A DNA stretch of 41,972 bases, taken from contig CANCPZ010000004.1 in NCBI GenBank assembly GCA_947380175.1, forward strand, positions 1 through 41,972. Direction: 5' to 3'. The notes under the pieces are model-generated. The model did no database searches, was not told the origin of the DNA, and worked only from the letters and a program-made list of their open reading frames with translations. The translations under genes and the position numbers were made by a program. Origin of the DNA: Bacteroidota bacterium. GTDB taxonomy: Bacteria > Bacteroidota > Bacteroidia > 2-12-FULL-35-15. Positions 8,206 through 17,054 of this stretch are shown one piece after another. Numbering within the stretch: position 1 is the stretch's first letter; the number at the start of each line of letters is the position of its first letter.

Positions 8206-10593
8206 ATGATTAAACTATTTTTCACAGCCTTTTTTTTCGTTTTTATAAATACCTATTTGCAAGCTCAAAATTATGGCGTTTTAAAAGGCGTGGTAATGGA
8301 TACTGGCAGTAAAGAAACAATAATAGGGGCAACTATTTACGACTCTAACGATATTACCAAAGGTGTTATTAGCGACGTAAATGGCAATTATGAATTACGA
8401 TTAAGTTTAGGAAAACATAAAATAGTATGCTCTTATTTGAGTATGAAAGCGGATACGTTTTTTGTTTTTATTGATTCGATGAAAATAACTGAAAGCAATA
8501 TTTTATTAAAACCATTGGCATTGGAGTTACAAACGATGGTGGTGGTTGCAGGAAAATACGAGCAAAAAATTGAAGATATTACTGTTTCGATGGAAGTATT
8601 AAAACCAGCATTGATTGAAAATAAAAATTCAGCAAATATAAAATCTGCTTTGGATCAAACACCAGGATTAAATATTTTAGATGGCGAACCACAAATACGC
8701 GGTGGTAGCGGATTTAGCTTTGGTGTTGGAAGCAGAGTGGCAATTCTTTTAGATGGACTACCAGTAATGGCAGGTGATGCAGGTCGCCCTGAATGGAATT
8801 TTATTCCTGTCGAAAACATTGAACAAGTTGAAATTATAAAAGGGGCATCCTCTGTAACCTACGGTTCATCGGCCTTAAGCGGAAGTATAAATATTCGTAC
8901 TGCTTATGCAAAAGACAAACCAATTACAAAAGCAACGCTCTCATCAGGTATCTATGATTCACCTTCAATTGATAGCGCTAAATGGTGGAAAGGAATTGCA
9001 AACATGTCGAATTTTAGTTTTATGCATTCCCAAAAATTCGGGCAACTTGATTTTGTAATTGGAGGCATGGGAATTTACGATCATGGTTTTATTGGTCCGC
9101 CAACATATCACCCAAGCTTTGGGTCCCGAAATGATACTATCAGCGAATACGAAGTGGGAGAACGAACAGCACGTATCAATTTTAATTTACGTTATCGTCC
9201 TAAAAGTATACCCCAATTAAATTATGGTATTGGTGGAAACTTTATGAAATCAACAAATAACTTTTCACTAGTATGGGATAACGATAGCTCCGGAATATAC
9301 CGCGCTTTCCCAAAAACAATGACCTTACAAAACCAATATATTTTATATGTCGACCCATTCATCAACTACTTTACCAAAGGGGGCTTAAAACACAGTTTAC
9401 GTTCACGGTTTTTTTATACTAAAAATGAATTAACAAATAATCAATCAAACGAAACAAACGTGTCCTATAGCGAATATCAATTTACAAAAGCTCTTTCTAT
9501 AATTGCAGGTCTAAACATAACAGGTGGTTTAGTAATGAATCAAACCTATTCGCATGCCGATTTGTATAACAATGGAGTATCGCCTAATAATCGTTTGCAA
9601 AATTATGCAGCCTACACACAGTTAGATAAAAAAATATGGAACATAATTAATGCATCACTTGGTTTTAGGGAAGAATATTTTAAAATGAATAATGAAAAAA
9701 ATGTTTCAAAACCAATTTTCCGTTCAGGCTTAAATTTAAAATTAGCACAAGCAACTTTTTTACGATTCTCTTATGGGCAAGGTTATCGGTACCCAACAAT
9801 TACTGAACGCTATATCAGAACAAGAACAGGTGGTTTGGATGTATTCTCAAATCCTATATTAAAACCCGAAACAAGCTGGAATACTGAATTAGGAATTAAA
9901 CAAGGGTATAAAATAAATAATTTTATTGGCTTTATTGATGTTGCTGCATTTTGGCAAGAATATTCAAACACCATTGAATTTACCTACGGCTTTTGGGATA
10001 AACACAAAGACATATTTGGTGACGACAGTTTAGCAGCCGGTTTTAAATTCATAAATACAGGCGATACACGTGTTAGAGGTCTTGAAATATCGCTAGTTGG
10101 TGATGGAAAAATTGCAAAAGATTTATCCATAAGTTTTTTAGGAGGCTATACATACACTCTTCCTCAAGCCGTCCATCCAAACGAGGTGTTTGCAATTGAT
10201 AGTACTCCACAAAAAATGACTTACATTTTTACAAGTACCGATACAACAAATAATATTTTAAAATATCGATTTAGGCATATCGCTAAAGCGGATTTACAGA
10301 TTAAATATAATATCTTTTCAATCGGAGGAAGCTGGCATTATTATTCATTTATGGAAAACATTGATAAAACATTTTATCGTTTAGAAAACTTGCTTCATAG
10401 CGGAATTGAAAAATACAGAAATGAACATCGTACTGATTCGCATATATTTGATTTGCGCTTAGGGGTAGATGTATCGAAAAAACTAAAAGTAGCATTTGTG
10501 GTAAATAATCTTTTTAATAAAAGTTATTCGTTGCGCCCATTAAAAATAGAATCTCCACGTACATTTGCGATACAGCTATCTCTGAAATTGTAA
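8206..10593 (+). CDS. TonB-dependent outer-membrane receptor with carboxypeptidase-regulatory-like N-domain
   Basis: A 795-residue outer-membrane receptor that would import a large or scarce nutrient using TonB energy. After a signal peptide (MIKLFFTAFFFVFINTYLQAQ) comes a CarboxypepD_reg-like beta-sandwich (YGVLKGVVMDTGSKETIIGATI), usual in Bacteroidota. The plug domain follows (SALDQTPGLNILDGEPQIRG, VAILLDGLPV, VEIIKGASSVTYGSSALSG), then a long beta-barrel ending NNLFNKSYSLRP...FAIQLSLKL. I chose ATG 8206: it gives a textbook signal peptide and has the same A-rich AAAAACTCT context as the next gene; ATG 8182 is possible. The track start at 8131 lies inside a terminator. No SusD partner is adjacent, so this is not a typical polysaccharide locus. 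The ligand is unknown; siderophore, cobalamin or metal complexes are possibilities. Confidence 0.9.
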   Translation: MIKLFFTAFFFVFINTYLQAQNYGVLKGVVMDTGSKETIIGATIYDSNDITKGVISDVNGNYELRLSLGKHKIVCSYLSMKADTFFVFIDSMKITESNILLKPLALELQTMVVVAGKYEQKIEDITVSMEVLKPALIENKNSANIKSALDQTPGLNILDGEPQIRGGSGFSFGVGSRVAILLDGLPVMAGDAGRPEWNFIPVENIEQVEIIKGASSVTYGSSALSGSINIRTAYAKDKPITKATLSSGIYDSPSIDSAKWWKGIANMSNFSFMHSQKFGQLDFVIGGMGIYDHGFIGPPTYHPSFGSRNDTISEYEVGERTARINFNLRYRPKSIPQLNYGIGGNFMKSTNNFSLVWDNDSSGIYRAFPKTMTLQNQYILYVDPFINYFTKGGLKHSLRSRFFYTKNELTNNQSNETNVSYSEYQFTKALSIIAGLNITGGLVMNQTYSHADLYNNGVSPNNRLQNYAAYTQLDKKIWNIINASLGFREEYFKMNNEKNVSKPIFRSGLNLKLAQATFLRFSYGQGYRYPTITERYIRTRTGGLDVFSNPILKPETSWNTELGIKQGYKINNFIGFIDVAAFWQEYSNTIEFTYGFWDKHKDIFGDDSLAAGFKFINTGDTRVRGLEISLVGDGKIAKDLSISFLGGYTYTLPQAVHPNEVFAIDSTPQKMTYIFTSTDTTNNILKYRFRHIAKADLQIKYNIFSIGGSWHYYSFMENIDKTFYRLENLLHSGIEKYRNEHRTDSHIFDLRLGVDVSKKLKVAFVVNNLFNKSYSLRPLKIESPRTFAIQLSLKL

Positions 10594-10652
10594 ATCAGAA
10601 ACCTTTATTTAAAAACAAAAAAACTACCTTTTACATTTTTAAAAACTACTCT

Positions 10653-11171
10653 ATGAAATTTAAATTTTTAAAAACAATAATGCTCGTGTTTATTCATACA
10701 AGCGCCTCCAATGCTCAGGCTCTTCAAACTGTTCCTAATGTTGAACTAAAAAAATACGCTGGTAAGTGGTATGAAATTGCATCTTATCCGCAAACTTTTC
10801 AAAAAGGCTGCCACTGCACTACTGCCGAATATACCTTTACTGAAAAAGGTTATGTTATTGTTGAAAATAGATGCAATAGAGATAGTATTAATGGAAAACA
10901 ATCATACATTAAAGGAAAAGCTTTTGTTGAAAAAAATTCAGGTAATGCAAAATTAAAGGTTCAATTCTTTTGGCCTTTCAAAGGCAAATACTGGATAATT
11001 GATTTAGCTGATGATTATAGTTATGCTGTTGTGAGCCATCCTAACAAAAAATATTTATGGATTCTTTCAAGAACATCCCAAATGAATGATTCCAAGTATC
11101 AGGAAATTATTTTAAAGCTTAAACAAATAGGGTTTGATTTATCCAGAATTCAAATTACGAAACAACTATAG
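10653..11171 (+). CDS. blc: Lipocalin family protein (Blc-like)
   Basis: A small beta-barrel protein of 172 residues with a cleavable signal peptide ending near ASNAQA, so it should be periplasmic or outer-membrane associated. The signature GKWYEIASYPQTFQ (GxW at 37-39) is the first lipocalin motif, followed by a Blc-type pattern of strands (TAEYTF, YVIVENRC, KGKAFV, KLKVQFFWPFKGKYWIIDL, YAVVSHP, LWILSRT). Unlike E. coli Blc there is no lipobox cysteine after the signal. Blc proteins bind fatty acids or lysophospholipids in envelope maintenance. It lies 59 bases after the TonB receptor on the same strand and may be co-transcribed, though no functional link is evident. It ends facing the persulfide dioxygenase gene. 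Confidence 0.88.
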   Translation: MKFKFLKTIMLVFIHTSASNAQALQTVPNVELKKYAGKWYEIASYPQTFQKGCHCTTAEYTFTEKGYVIVENRCNRDSINGKQSYIKGKAFVEKNSGNAKLKVQFFWPFKGKYWIIDLADDYSYAVVSHPNKKYLWILSRTSQMNDSKYQEIILKLKQIGFDLSRIQITKQL

Positions 11172-11220
11172 TTTTGGGTAAAAAATAAAAATGACAAAAG
11201 GCTTAATTCTATCTTTTTTA

Positions 11221-12603
11221 TTACAAAAAAACAGGCTGAACAAGCGGCACAAACGCTTCCGAAATTTTAGCAATTCCACCACGAACATTGGTAATGTTTT
11301 TAAACCCATTTTTTTTCAGTAAGGATACTGCCATCATTGAACGATATCCTCCTGCGCAATGCACATAATAATGTTCGTTTTTATTTAATGTTGGCATTTG
11401 ATTTTCTAAATTACCCAACGCTATAAGTTGAGCATTTTCAATTACACCATTATTCCATTCGCCTGGGTTACGAACATCAATTATCTTTTTAGTATCAATT
11501 GATTGCGCAAATTCATCAGCATTTATACTTGATGTTATTTCAATTTTTTTCTCAGCTTGTTTCCAAGCGGCCACTCCCCCCTTTAAAAAGCCTTTCACAT
11601 TTTCGTAACCAATACGCGCTAATCTTAAAACAGCTTCTGTTTCTTTGCCTTCGTTTGTAATTAAAATCAGTGGTTTTTTTGCATCAAGTAAAGCTCCAAC
11701 CCAAGGGGCGTATTGGCCATCTAGTCCAATATTTATAGCGTTCTCAATAGTTCCTGATTCGTATTCACCTGGTGTTCTGGTATCTAAAATCAGCACATCC
11801 AATTTTGACATCGCATCAAACTCTTCAACAGAGAGTGCTTTGGTGTTTTTAGTAAGCACATCATCAATGTTTTCATATCCTTGTTTATTTAACACAGCAT
11901 CCATAAAAAAATATTTTGGAGGAGCGGTAAGACCTTCTGTTACTGATTTTACAAAATCTTGCTCCGACATTACTTGTAAAGCATAATTCATTTTTTTCTG
12001 GATTCCAATTGTAGAAAATGTTTCTTTTCCAATGTTCTTCCCACAAGCAGAACCAGCACCATGAGCTGGATATAAAATTACATCATCGGCTAAAACCTTT
12101 ATTTTTTCATTTAATGATTTGTATAATAGCGCAGCCAAATCTTCCCGAGTTAAATTACTTTTTATAGCTAAATCTGGGCGACCAACATCACCAACAAATA
12201 AAGTATCACCACTAAAAAGCGCATGCTCTTTTCCTGACTCATTAATTAATAAATAACAAGAAGATTCCATTGTATGACCTGGTGTATGTAAAACCTTTAA
12301 CCTGATATCCCCAATTTTAAATTCTTCATCATCATGTGCAGTAAGACTCTCAAAACCTGTTTCAGCAGTAGGTCCAAAAACAATTAAAGCTCCTGTTTTT
12401 TTTGCTAAATCAACATGGCCAGAAACAAAATCTGCATGAAAATGAGTTTCAAAAACATATTTAATTTTAGCATTTCGTTTTGCCGCAAGCTCAATATATG
12501 GTGCTGTTTCGCGCAATGGATCTATTATTGCTGCTTCTCCATTCGACTCGATGTAATACGCTGCTTCAGCTAAACATCCTGTATAAATTTGCTCTATGTA
12601 CAT
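11221..12603 (-). CDS. Persulfide dioxygenase fused to two rhodanese domains (CstB-like)
   Basis: A cytoplasmic, non-haem iron persulfide dioxygenase fused to sulfurtransferase modules. The N-terminal metallo-beta-lactamase fold (about 1-240) has ETHFHADFVSGH (His54, His56, Asp58), HTPGH (His110) and SGDTLFVGDVGRPDL (Asp133), the ETHE1 pattern. The first rhodanese domain (about 265-345) has no cysteine in its active-site loop (ITNEGKE), so it should be catalytically dead. The second (about 360-450) has HCAGGYRS with the likely persulfide-carrying Cys416. This order, dioxygenase, dead rhodanese, active rhodanese, is that of Staphylococcus aureus CstB, which turns persulfides into thiosulfate and sulfite. 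It follows a TauE exporter by 64 bases on the same strand, as expected for sulfite disposal. Confidence 0.88.
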   Translation of the reverse strand: MYIEQIYTGCLAEAAYYIESNGEAAIIDPLRETAPYIELAAKRNAKIKYVFETHFHADFVSGHVDLAKKTGALIVFGPTAETGFESLTAHDDEEFKIGDIRLKVLHTPGHTMESSCYLLINESGKEHALFSGDTLFVGDVGRPDLAIKSNLTREDLAALLYKSLNEKIKVLADDVILYPAHGAGSACGKNIGKETFSTIGIQKKMNYALQVMSEQDFVKSVTEGLTAPPKYFFMDAVLNKQGYENIDDVLTKNTKALSVEEFDAMSKLDVLILDTRTPGEYESGTIENAINIGLDGQYAPWVGALLDAKKPLILITNEGKETEAVLRLARIGYENVKGFLKGGVAAWKQAEKKIEITSSINADEFAQSIDTKKIIDVRNPGEWNNGVIENAQLIALGNLENQMPTLNKNEHYYVHCAGGYRSMMAVSLLKKNGFKNITNVRGGIAKISEAFVPLVQPVFL

Positions 12604-12667
12604 ATTTTTATTGTTTCAGATTCAAAATTAATCTATTTATATAAAGTAGAGTGTAACATTAATCACA

Positions 12668-13474
12668 TTATAAAATTCCCAAAGTAATTTCTTTCGAAAT
12701 AATATAAATGCCCATGAGTAATATAAACCAACCAAAAGCTGGCTTAAGCTTTACGCTACTTATAAATTTTGATAAATGGGTGCCTATTATAATTCCTATT
12801 ATAGCAAAACTTGAAAATAAAAAAAGAAAGCCCCAATCAAATTGATGCATTCCAAAATCACTAAAAAAACCAACACTTGAATTAATTGCAATAATTGCTA
12901 AAGAGGTTCCTATTGCTTTCTTCATAGATAATTTTTCGAGCATTATTAAGGCAGGAATAATAATAAACCCTCCACCTGCACCAACCAAACCAACCAATAC
13001 ACCAACAATAATTCCTTGCTGAAATATTAAAAAGTACCTAAACTGTTCATTGTTTTGATGCGTATCGATTTTTATGAGCGACGGTTTTCGAATCATTGAT
13101 AAAGAAGCGAGAATCATTAATACGGCTAACAAAAGCATTAGAATTGCATTTTTTGTTATTTCGGTTGGTCCGATATTGAACAAATGATCAGGAATAGCAT
13201 GCAATAAATATTTTCGAGTAATAAAAATACTTATTACCGATGGAAGACCAAAAACCAATACAGTGCGCATTGAAATTAAGTTGTTTTTAAAATACGTTAA
13301 ACTTCCTATAAAAGCGGATAACCCTACAATAAAAAGTGAATAGGATGTTGCATTTACTACTGGAATTCCAATAAGATAAACTAGAACAGGAATGGTAAGA
13401 ATTGATCCTCCAGCACCAATCAGACCGAGTGAAATACCAATTAAAATAGCTGCCGTATATCCTAAGTAAATCAT
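12668..13474 (-). CDS. TauE/SafE-family sulfite or anion exporter
   Basis: A 268-residue inner-membrane protein with about eight hydrophobic segments. It contains the two repeated family signatures: GISLGLIGAGGSILTIPVLVYL near residue 15 and GVLVGLVGAGGGFIIIPALIML near residue 160. TauE/SafE members export sulfite, sulfoacetate and related organosulfonates. The downstream CstB-like gene makes sulfite export the most likely role here, as tauE is also beside cstB in the staphylococcal cst locus. It is first in the transcript. The upstream region holds a short palindrome and direct repeats that may form an operator. No CstR/CsoR-like or other regulator gene is adjacent. Confidence 0.88.
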   Translation of the reverse strand: MIYLGYTAAILIGISLGLIGAGGSILTIPVLVYLIGIPVVNATSYSLFIVGLSAFIGSLTYFKNNLISMRTVLVFGLPSVISIFITRKYLLHAIPDHLFNIGPTEITKNAILMLLLAVLMILASLSMIRKPSLIKIDTHQNNEQFRYFLIFQQGIIVGVLVGLVGAGGGFIIIPALIMLEKLSMKKAIGTSLAIIAINSSVGFFSDFGMHQFDWGFLFLFSSFAIIGIIIGTHLSKFISSVKLKPAFGWFILLMGIYIISKEITLGIL

Positions 13475-13496
13475 AAAAATGTGTTTAAAATAAAAG

Positions 13497-13555
13497 TATT
13501 AAAATGGCAGCAATAAAATATAATATGGTAGTTACTAAGTAATATTAAAATGGCA
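13497..13555. promoter_or_regulatory. Possible operator region upstream of tauE: palindrome between direct repeats
   Basis: Two copies of TATTAAAATGGCA lie at 13497-13509 and 13543-13555, 46 bases apart, and the perfect 11-bp palindrome TTACTAAGTAA sits at 13532-13542 between them. This is directly upstream of the tauE start at 13474. On the minus strand TACTTTTA, a near match to the -7 element, lies at 13491-13498. A role as a regulator binding region is inference. Confidence 0.35.
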
Positions 13556-13622
13556 AAAAATTATGAATGACATCACCTCCGCAACATAGCGGATATAATT
13601 TTATTATTAACGAGCTTAAATT

Positions 13623-13658
13623 AAAAACATCCTAATAAAAGTTTATCAGGATGTTTTT
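13623..13658 (-). terminator. Intrinsic terminator of the large T9SS protein gene
   Basis: A strong stem, AAAAACATCCT(A/G)ATAAA paired with its complement around a 2-4 base loop, lies 17 bases past the stop of the minus-strand gene that ends at 13675. On the minus strand the stem runs into a T-rich tract. The sequence is nearly symmetrical and could also stop transcription from the left. Confidence 0.85.
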
Positions 13659-13674
13659 CTTTTTCATATTTTTA

Positions 13675-16600
13675 TTATTTACTAATTATCAATCGTTGAA
13701 TATTATTCTTGCCATTTATTGTGAGCGAAATAATGTAAATACCATTACTTAATTTAATGTTTTTTTCATTTTCAAAAGTATATTTATAACTCCCCGATAG
13801 TTGTTTTATGTTTATAATATTTGCAACTTTTATACCAAGCACATTGTAAATATCGAGCAATACAAGGGCGTCGTTACCAAGGGTATAATCAATAGTTATA
13901 TGTCCTGTTGAAGGGTTTGGATATACACTGAATTTATTTTCGATTGATGACGAAGGGTTATTGTTAACAGCGGTTGTTGAAGTATTAATAATAAAAATAC
14001 TTGTAGAATCGGCTGTATAGTTTAATGCATTGTAAGTATTACTAGTACCATCAACATGAACTGAATAGGACGAATCGGTACTAAGTCCTGTAATATCTAC
14101 ATACAAAGTATAACTTCCTGTATCCACATTTGCAAAACTGTATTGACCATTCATATCTGTAATTGTACAACCAGCTATTTGTGCTCCCGGATTTTTTCCC
14201 AACTTAACATCTACTCCCGGTATTGGATCCCCTTCTTGACGACCAAATCCAACTCCTTGTAAAATGGTACCACTCAATGTTCCTGGTCCTGCATTTGAAA
14301 CGGCCAATTGTTCTACCATTAAAATATTAGCTGTATCATTTATATTACATCCATGTATTTGAACCAAGGCAGAATCCCACATAAATTGATTGCCATAATA
14401 CGTTGGAATTAACGTTGGATAGGTTGATGAATTAGGAAATACTTTTATCAAATAATCGCCGTGATTAATTGCAGTAAAATTATAATATCCAATTGCATTT
14501 AGCGGGGCTATTTGAATGGTATCAAAATGAGTATTAAAAAGTTGGTATTTATATAGAATAGCGCTTCCATCAATAACATCACCTCCTGAATAACTAACAT
14601 GACCTGATAAATTTGTACTTGGTATTACGTCAACTAAGATTGATTTTGTGGTTGTACAAAAATCGGCATCGGTTACTGTTTGTGTATAACTGGTAGTATA
14701 TGCTGGTGAAACATTTATAGATGCCAAGGAGCTGGAGTTGTCCCACAATAATGTATAAGGGGGTGTACCTCCTGAAACTATTGAAAAAATGGATGTTGTA
14801 TCTCCCGAGCAAATAGGTGAGTTAGTTGCAAATAAGCTATCTTGTATCATGGAGGGAGTGGTAAGTACTGAAGAGTGGTAGTTTGTACACCCGTTTTTAT
14901 CAGTTACTACTATGGTATAAGTACCTGCAGGAAGATTTGAAATTGAATTAGTTGTATCGGACAAAGGAGACCAACTATAATGAAATGGAGCAGATCCACT
15001 AGCTGCGTAGCTTGTTGAGCCATTGCTTAAACCATAACAAGAAGGATTATTTAATGTTAAAACCGAAAGATAGGGTACACTATCAACCGATACTTGTAAA
15101 CTATCAGTTGCTATACAACCAAAAGGCGTAGAAACAGATAACAAAATATTGTAACTACCCAAAGCGAAAATATGTATTGGGTTTTGTAAAACGCTTGTCG
15201 ACTCATCACCAAAATTCCATATTCTAGTTGTTATGGAATCTCCTGTGATTGAAGATAAATCACTAAAATTAGTTTGATTACCTAAACACGTTGTTTGATT
15301 AGGGCCAGCATTGGCAATTGGTTGTGAATGAACCTCCACAGTTCCACTTCCTAATGCATTACATCCATTTAATGAATATGCACACGTGTACGTATATGTT
15401 CCAGGAGAGATTGGTGAAACCCTAATGGTGTCTGTTGTTTCTGGCATAGGTGTCCAATAATATGAACCACCTGTAACAGAAGGTGTTGCTGTTAATGTTG
15501 TTGAGGTACCAGCGCAAATGCTCTGGTTGTTAATCGAAATAGTTGGCAATTGGTTTACAGTAACTGTAGCAATAGCACTATCAGCACATGACCCAAACGT
15601 ACCAATTACTTTATAATTATTAATACCCAAAGGAGGATTAAAAGTAACACTGTCGCCTGCTGTAGAATTGATTCCTGGTGGCCATAAATATGACGCTGCC
15701 CCACTTGCTATCAGTGTTGCCGACTGCCCTGCGCAGATTGTTAACGAATTAACAGAAACTACCGGCAATGGGTTTATTGTTAACATTAACGAATCGAATA
15801 TTGAGGAACAAATTCCATTGGCTTTAAGGACCAATATTACTGAACCTGATGCGATATCTGATACAGAAGGTGTATATATCGTATTGACCAATGTTGGAGA
15901 AGAAAATGAACCTGTGCCATTTGTTGTCCAAACAGAAGAAATTGCACCTTCTATAAAACCAGCTAAAGAGGCCAATTGTCCAGCACAAATTGAAAGGTCT
16001 GATCCGGCATTGGCTGTAGGAGGGGCTGGTGGAGGATTAATAATTACACTTGTTGATGTTGATGAAACACACCCGTCAGCATTCGCAACAGTAAAACTAT
16101 GCTCTCCAGGAGTTAATCCCCAAAAAGTAGCTGATAAAGAGGTATCCGAAATACTTGTACTGCTAGCGACTTCGCTAATTGTCCATGTGCCAAACCTAGG
16201 CAAATTTGTGAAATATACACTTCCTACCACATTAGAGCAGTTTGGCTGAATAACCGAAGCTATTTGAGGGGAATTTGGAAGAGGTTTTACAGTAAATGCG
16301 CCAGATACAGTAGACGATTTAATTCCACAAGCACCTGTTACAACACAGTAATAATAATTCATACCAACAGTATCCGAACGAGGAGTATACGTTGCAGTTG
16401 TAGCACCACTGATAATCGCTCCACCTATACTGCTTTGCGTTAAATTTTTATACCATTGGTAGGTAAATGGTCCTGTACCACTCGCAGTTACAGAAATTGG
16501 GTTAAAATAAGAAGTGTTTGCACACACTGTTTGACTCGCTGTTGATTGATTAACAATGTTTGTTTGTGGATTAATAGAAATTGTGACTGTTGAACTCGCG

Positions 16601-16899
16601 GTATTACTTTGCACATCGGTAACTACAAGAGTATAGGTTGTTAAGGTCGCTGGCGCTGCAAGTGGGTTTGAAACATAAGATGAACCTAAACCAATAGTGG
16701 GTGACCAAACGTAAGTATATGGAGGAATTCCACCTGTAGCGACAGGGTTTCCAGATACACCTATGATTGTACTGTCTCCCAAACAAATTGATCTGTTTGG
16801 TCCCGCATTAGCTGTTAACTGAGCAAATAAATTAGTTGTTTGTGTTAAGATTAAGCAGTAAATAATTTTAATGCAAAACGAAGTGATTAGCTTTTTCAT
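13675..16899 (-). CDS. Large secreted multidomain (PKD/SprB/Ig-like) protein with T9SS type A sorting domain
   Basis: A 1074-residue surface or secreted protein. The signal peptide (about 1-27) ends in LFAQ. The body is a string of beta-sandwich modules: PKD-like (NAGPNRSICLGDSTIIG, 30-110), Ig-like (TVCANTS...YQWYKN, 118-205), several ICAG-type repeats (about 295-525), a canonical PKD domain (WNFGDESTSVLQNPIHIF, about 530-610), and a SprB-type repeat (NPSCYGLSNGSTSY...YTIVVTDKNGC, about 613-665). A carboxypeptidase-regulatory/SdrD-B-like domain follows (GVDVKLG...TDMNGQYSFANVDTGSYTLY, about 895-965). The last 85 residues (FSVYPNPSTGHITIDY...GIYIISLTINGKN) are a type A sorting signal. Such proteins act in adhesion, gliding or matrix binding. 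It has its own terminator and, upstream, a dyad shared with the suf promoter. Confidence 0.9.
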   Translation of the reverse strand: MKKLITSFCIKIIYCLILTQTTNLFAQLTANAGPNRSICLGDSTIIGVSGNPVATGGIPPYTYVWSPTIGLGSSYVSNPLAAPATLTTYTLVVTDVQSNTASSTVTISINPQTNIVNQSTASQTVCANTSYFNPISVTASGTGPFTYQWYKNLTQSSIGGAIISGATTATYTPRSDTVGMNYYYCVVTGACGIKSSTVSGAFTVKPLPNSPQIASVIQPNCSNVVGSVYFTNLPRFGTWTISEVASSTSISDTSLSATFWGLTPGEHSFTVANADGCVSSTSTSVIINPPPAPPTANAGSDLSICAGQLASLAGFIEGAISSVWTTNGTGSFSSPTLVNTIYTPSVSDIASGSVILVLKANGICSSIFDSLMLTINPLPVVSVNSLTICAGQSATLIASGAASYLWPPGINSTAGDSVTFNPPLGINNYKVIGTFGSCADSAIATVTVNQLPTISINNQSICAGTSTTLTATPSVTGGSYYWTPMPETTDTIRVSPISPGTYTYTCAYSLNGCNALGSGTVEVHSQPIANAGPNQTTCLGNQTNFSDLSSITGDSITTRIWNFGDESTSVLQNPIHIFALGSYNILLSVSTPFGCIATDSLQVSVDSVPYLSVLTLNNPSCYGLSNGSTSYAASGSAPFHYSWSPLSDTTNSISNLPAGTYTIVVTDKNGCTNYHSSVLTTPSMIQDSLFATNSPICSGDTTSIFSIVSGGTPPYTLLWDNSSSLASINVSPAYTTSYTQTVTDADFCTTTKSILVDVIPSTNLSGHVSYSGGDVIDGSAILYKYQLFNTHFDTIQIAPLNAIGYYNFTAINHGDYLIKVFPNSSTYPTLIPTYYGNQFMWDSALVQIHGCNINDTANILMVEQLAVSNAGPGTLSGTILQGVGFGRQEGDPIPGVDVKLGKNPGAQIAGCTITDMNGQYSFANVDTGSYTLYVDITGLSTDSSYSVHVDGTSNTYNALNYTADSTSIFIINTSTTAVNNNPSSSIENKFSVYPNPSTGHITIDYTLGNDALVLLDIYNVLGIKVANIINIKQLSGSYKYTFENEKNIKLSNGIYIISLTINGKNNIQRLIISK

Positions 16900-17002
16900 G
16901 GCATTGAGTATTTTATAAAATGATGGTAAAAATATTTCTTAAGAACGCATCTATGTATAATAAATTCGTAACCAAAAATAAAAATAAAATTTCACTAACA
17001 AG

Positions 17003-17010
17003 CAAATATA
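17003..17010 (-). promoter_or_regulatory. Putative -7 element of the large T9SS protein gene
   Basis: On the minus strand this reads TATATTTG, a full TAnnTTTG match. Transcription would start near 16996, leaving a leader of roughly 95 bases before the ATG at 16899. The expected -33 position overlaps the 17027-17045 dyad, and no TTTG is visible there, which might fit a promoter needing an activator. Confidence 0.42.
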
Positions 17011-17026
17011 ATCGACAAAATAAAAC

Positions 17027-17045
17027 ATTTAGACGTTGTCTAAAT
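17027..17045. promoter_or_regulatory. 19-bp dyad operator candidate (same architecture as the suf operator)
   Basis: The sequence ATTTAGACGTTGTCTAAAT has perfect 8-bp arms separated by 3 bases. Its centre would be near -40 relative to the predicted start of the large T9SS gene. The suf promoter carries ATTTAGATTGAATCTAAAT, with the same arm length, the same 3-base spacing and arms differing by one base. The shared design is seen directly; that one regulator binds both is inference. Confidence 0.55.
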
Positions 17046-17054
17046 AATAATAAC

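Noticed and set aside
13570-13593. CATCACCTCC followed by a small hairpin, resembling the 3' end of 16S rRNA
   Set aside because: The match is only nine bases and no rRNA sequence surrounds it; the same string also occurs by codon use at about 14577. The hairpin TCCGC/GCGGA is too small to call.
15668-16249. 193-residue ORF antisense to the large T9SS gene
   Set aside because: It is a shadow frame within a well-supported gene; its protein is low in recognisable motifs and reflects the repetitive Ser/Thr/Gly codons of the other strand.
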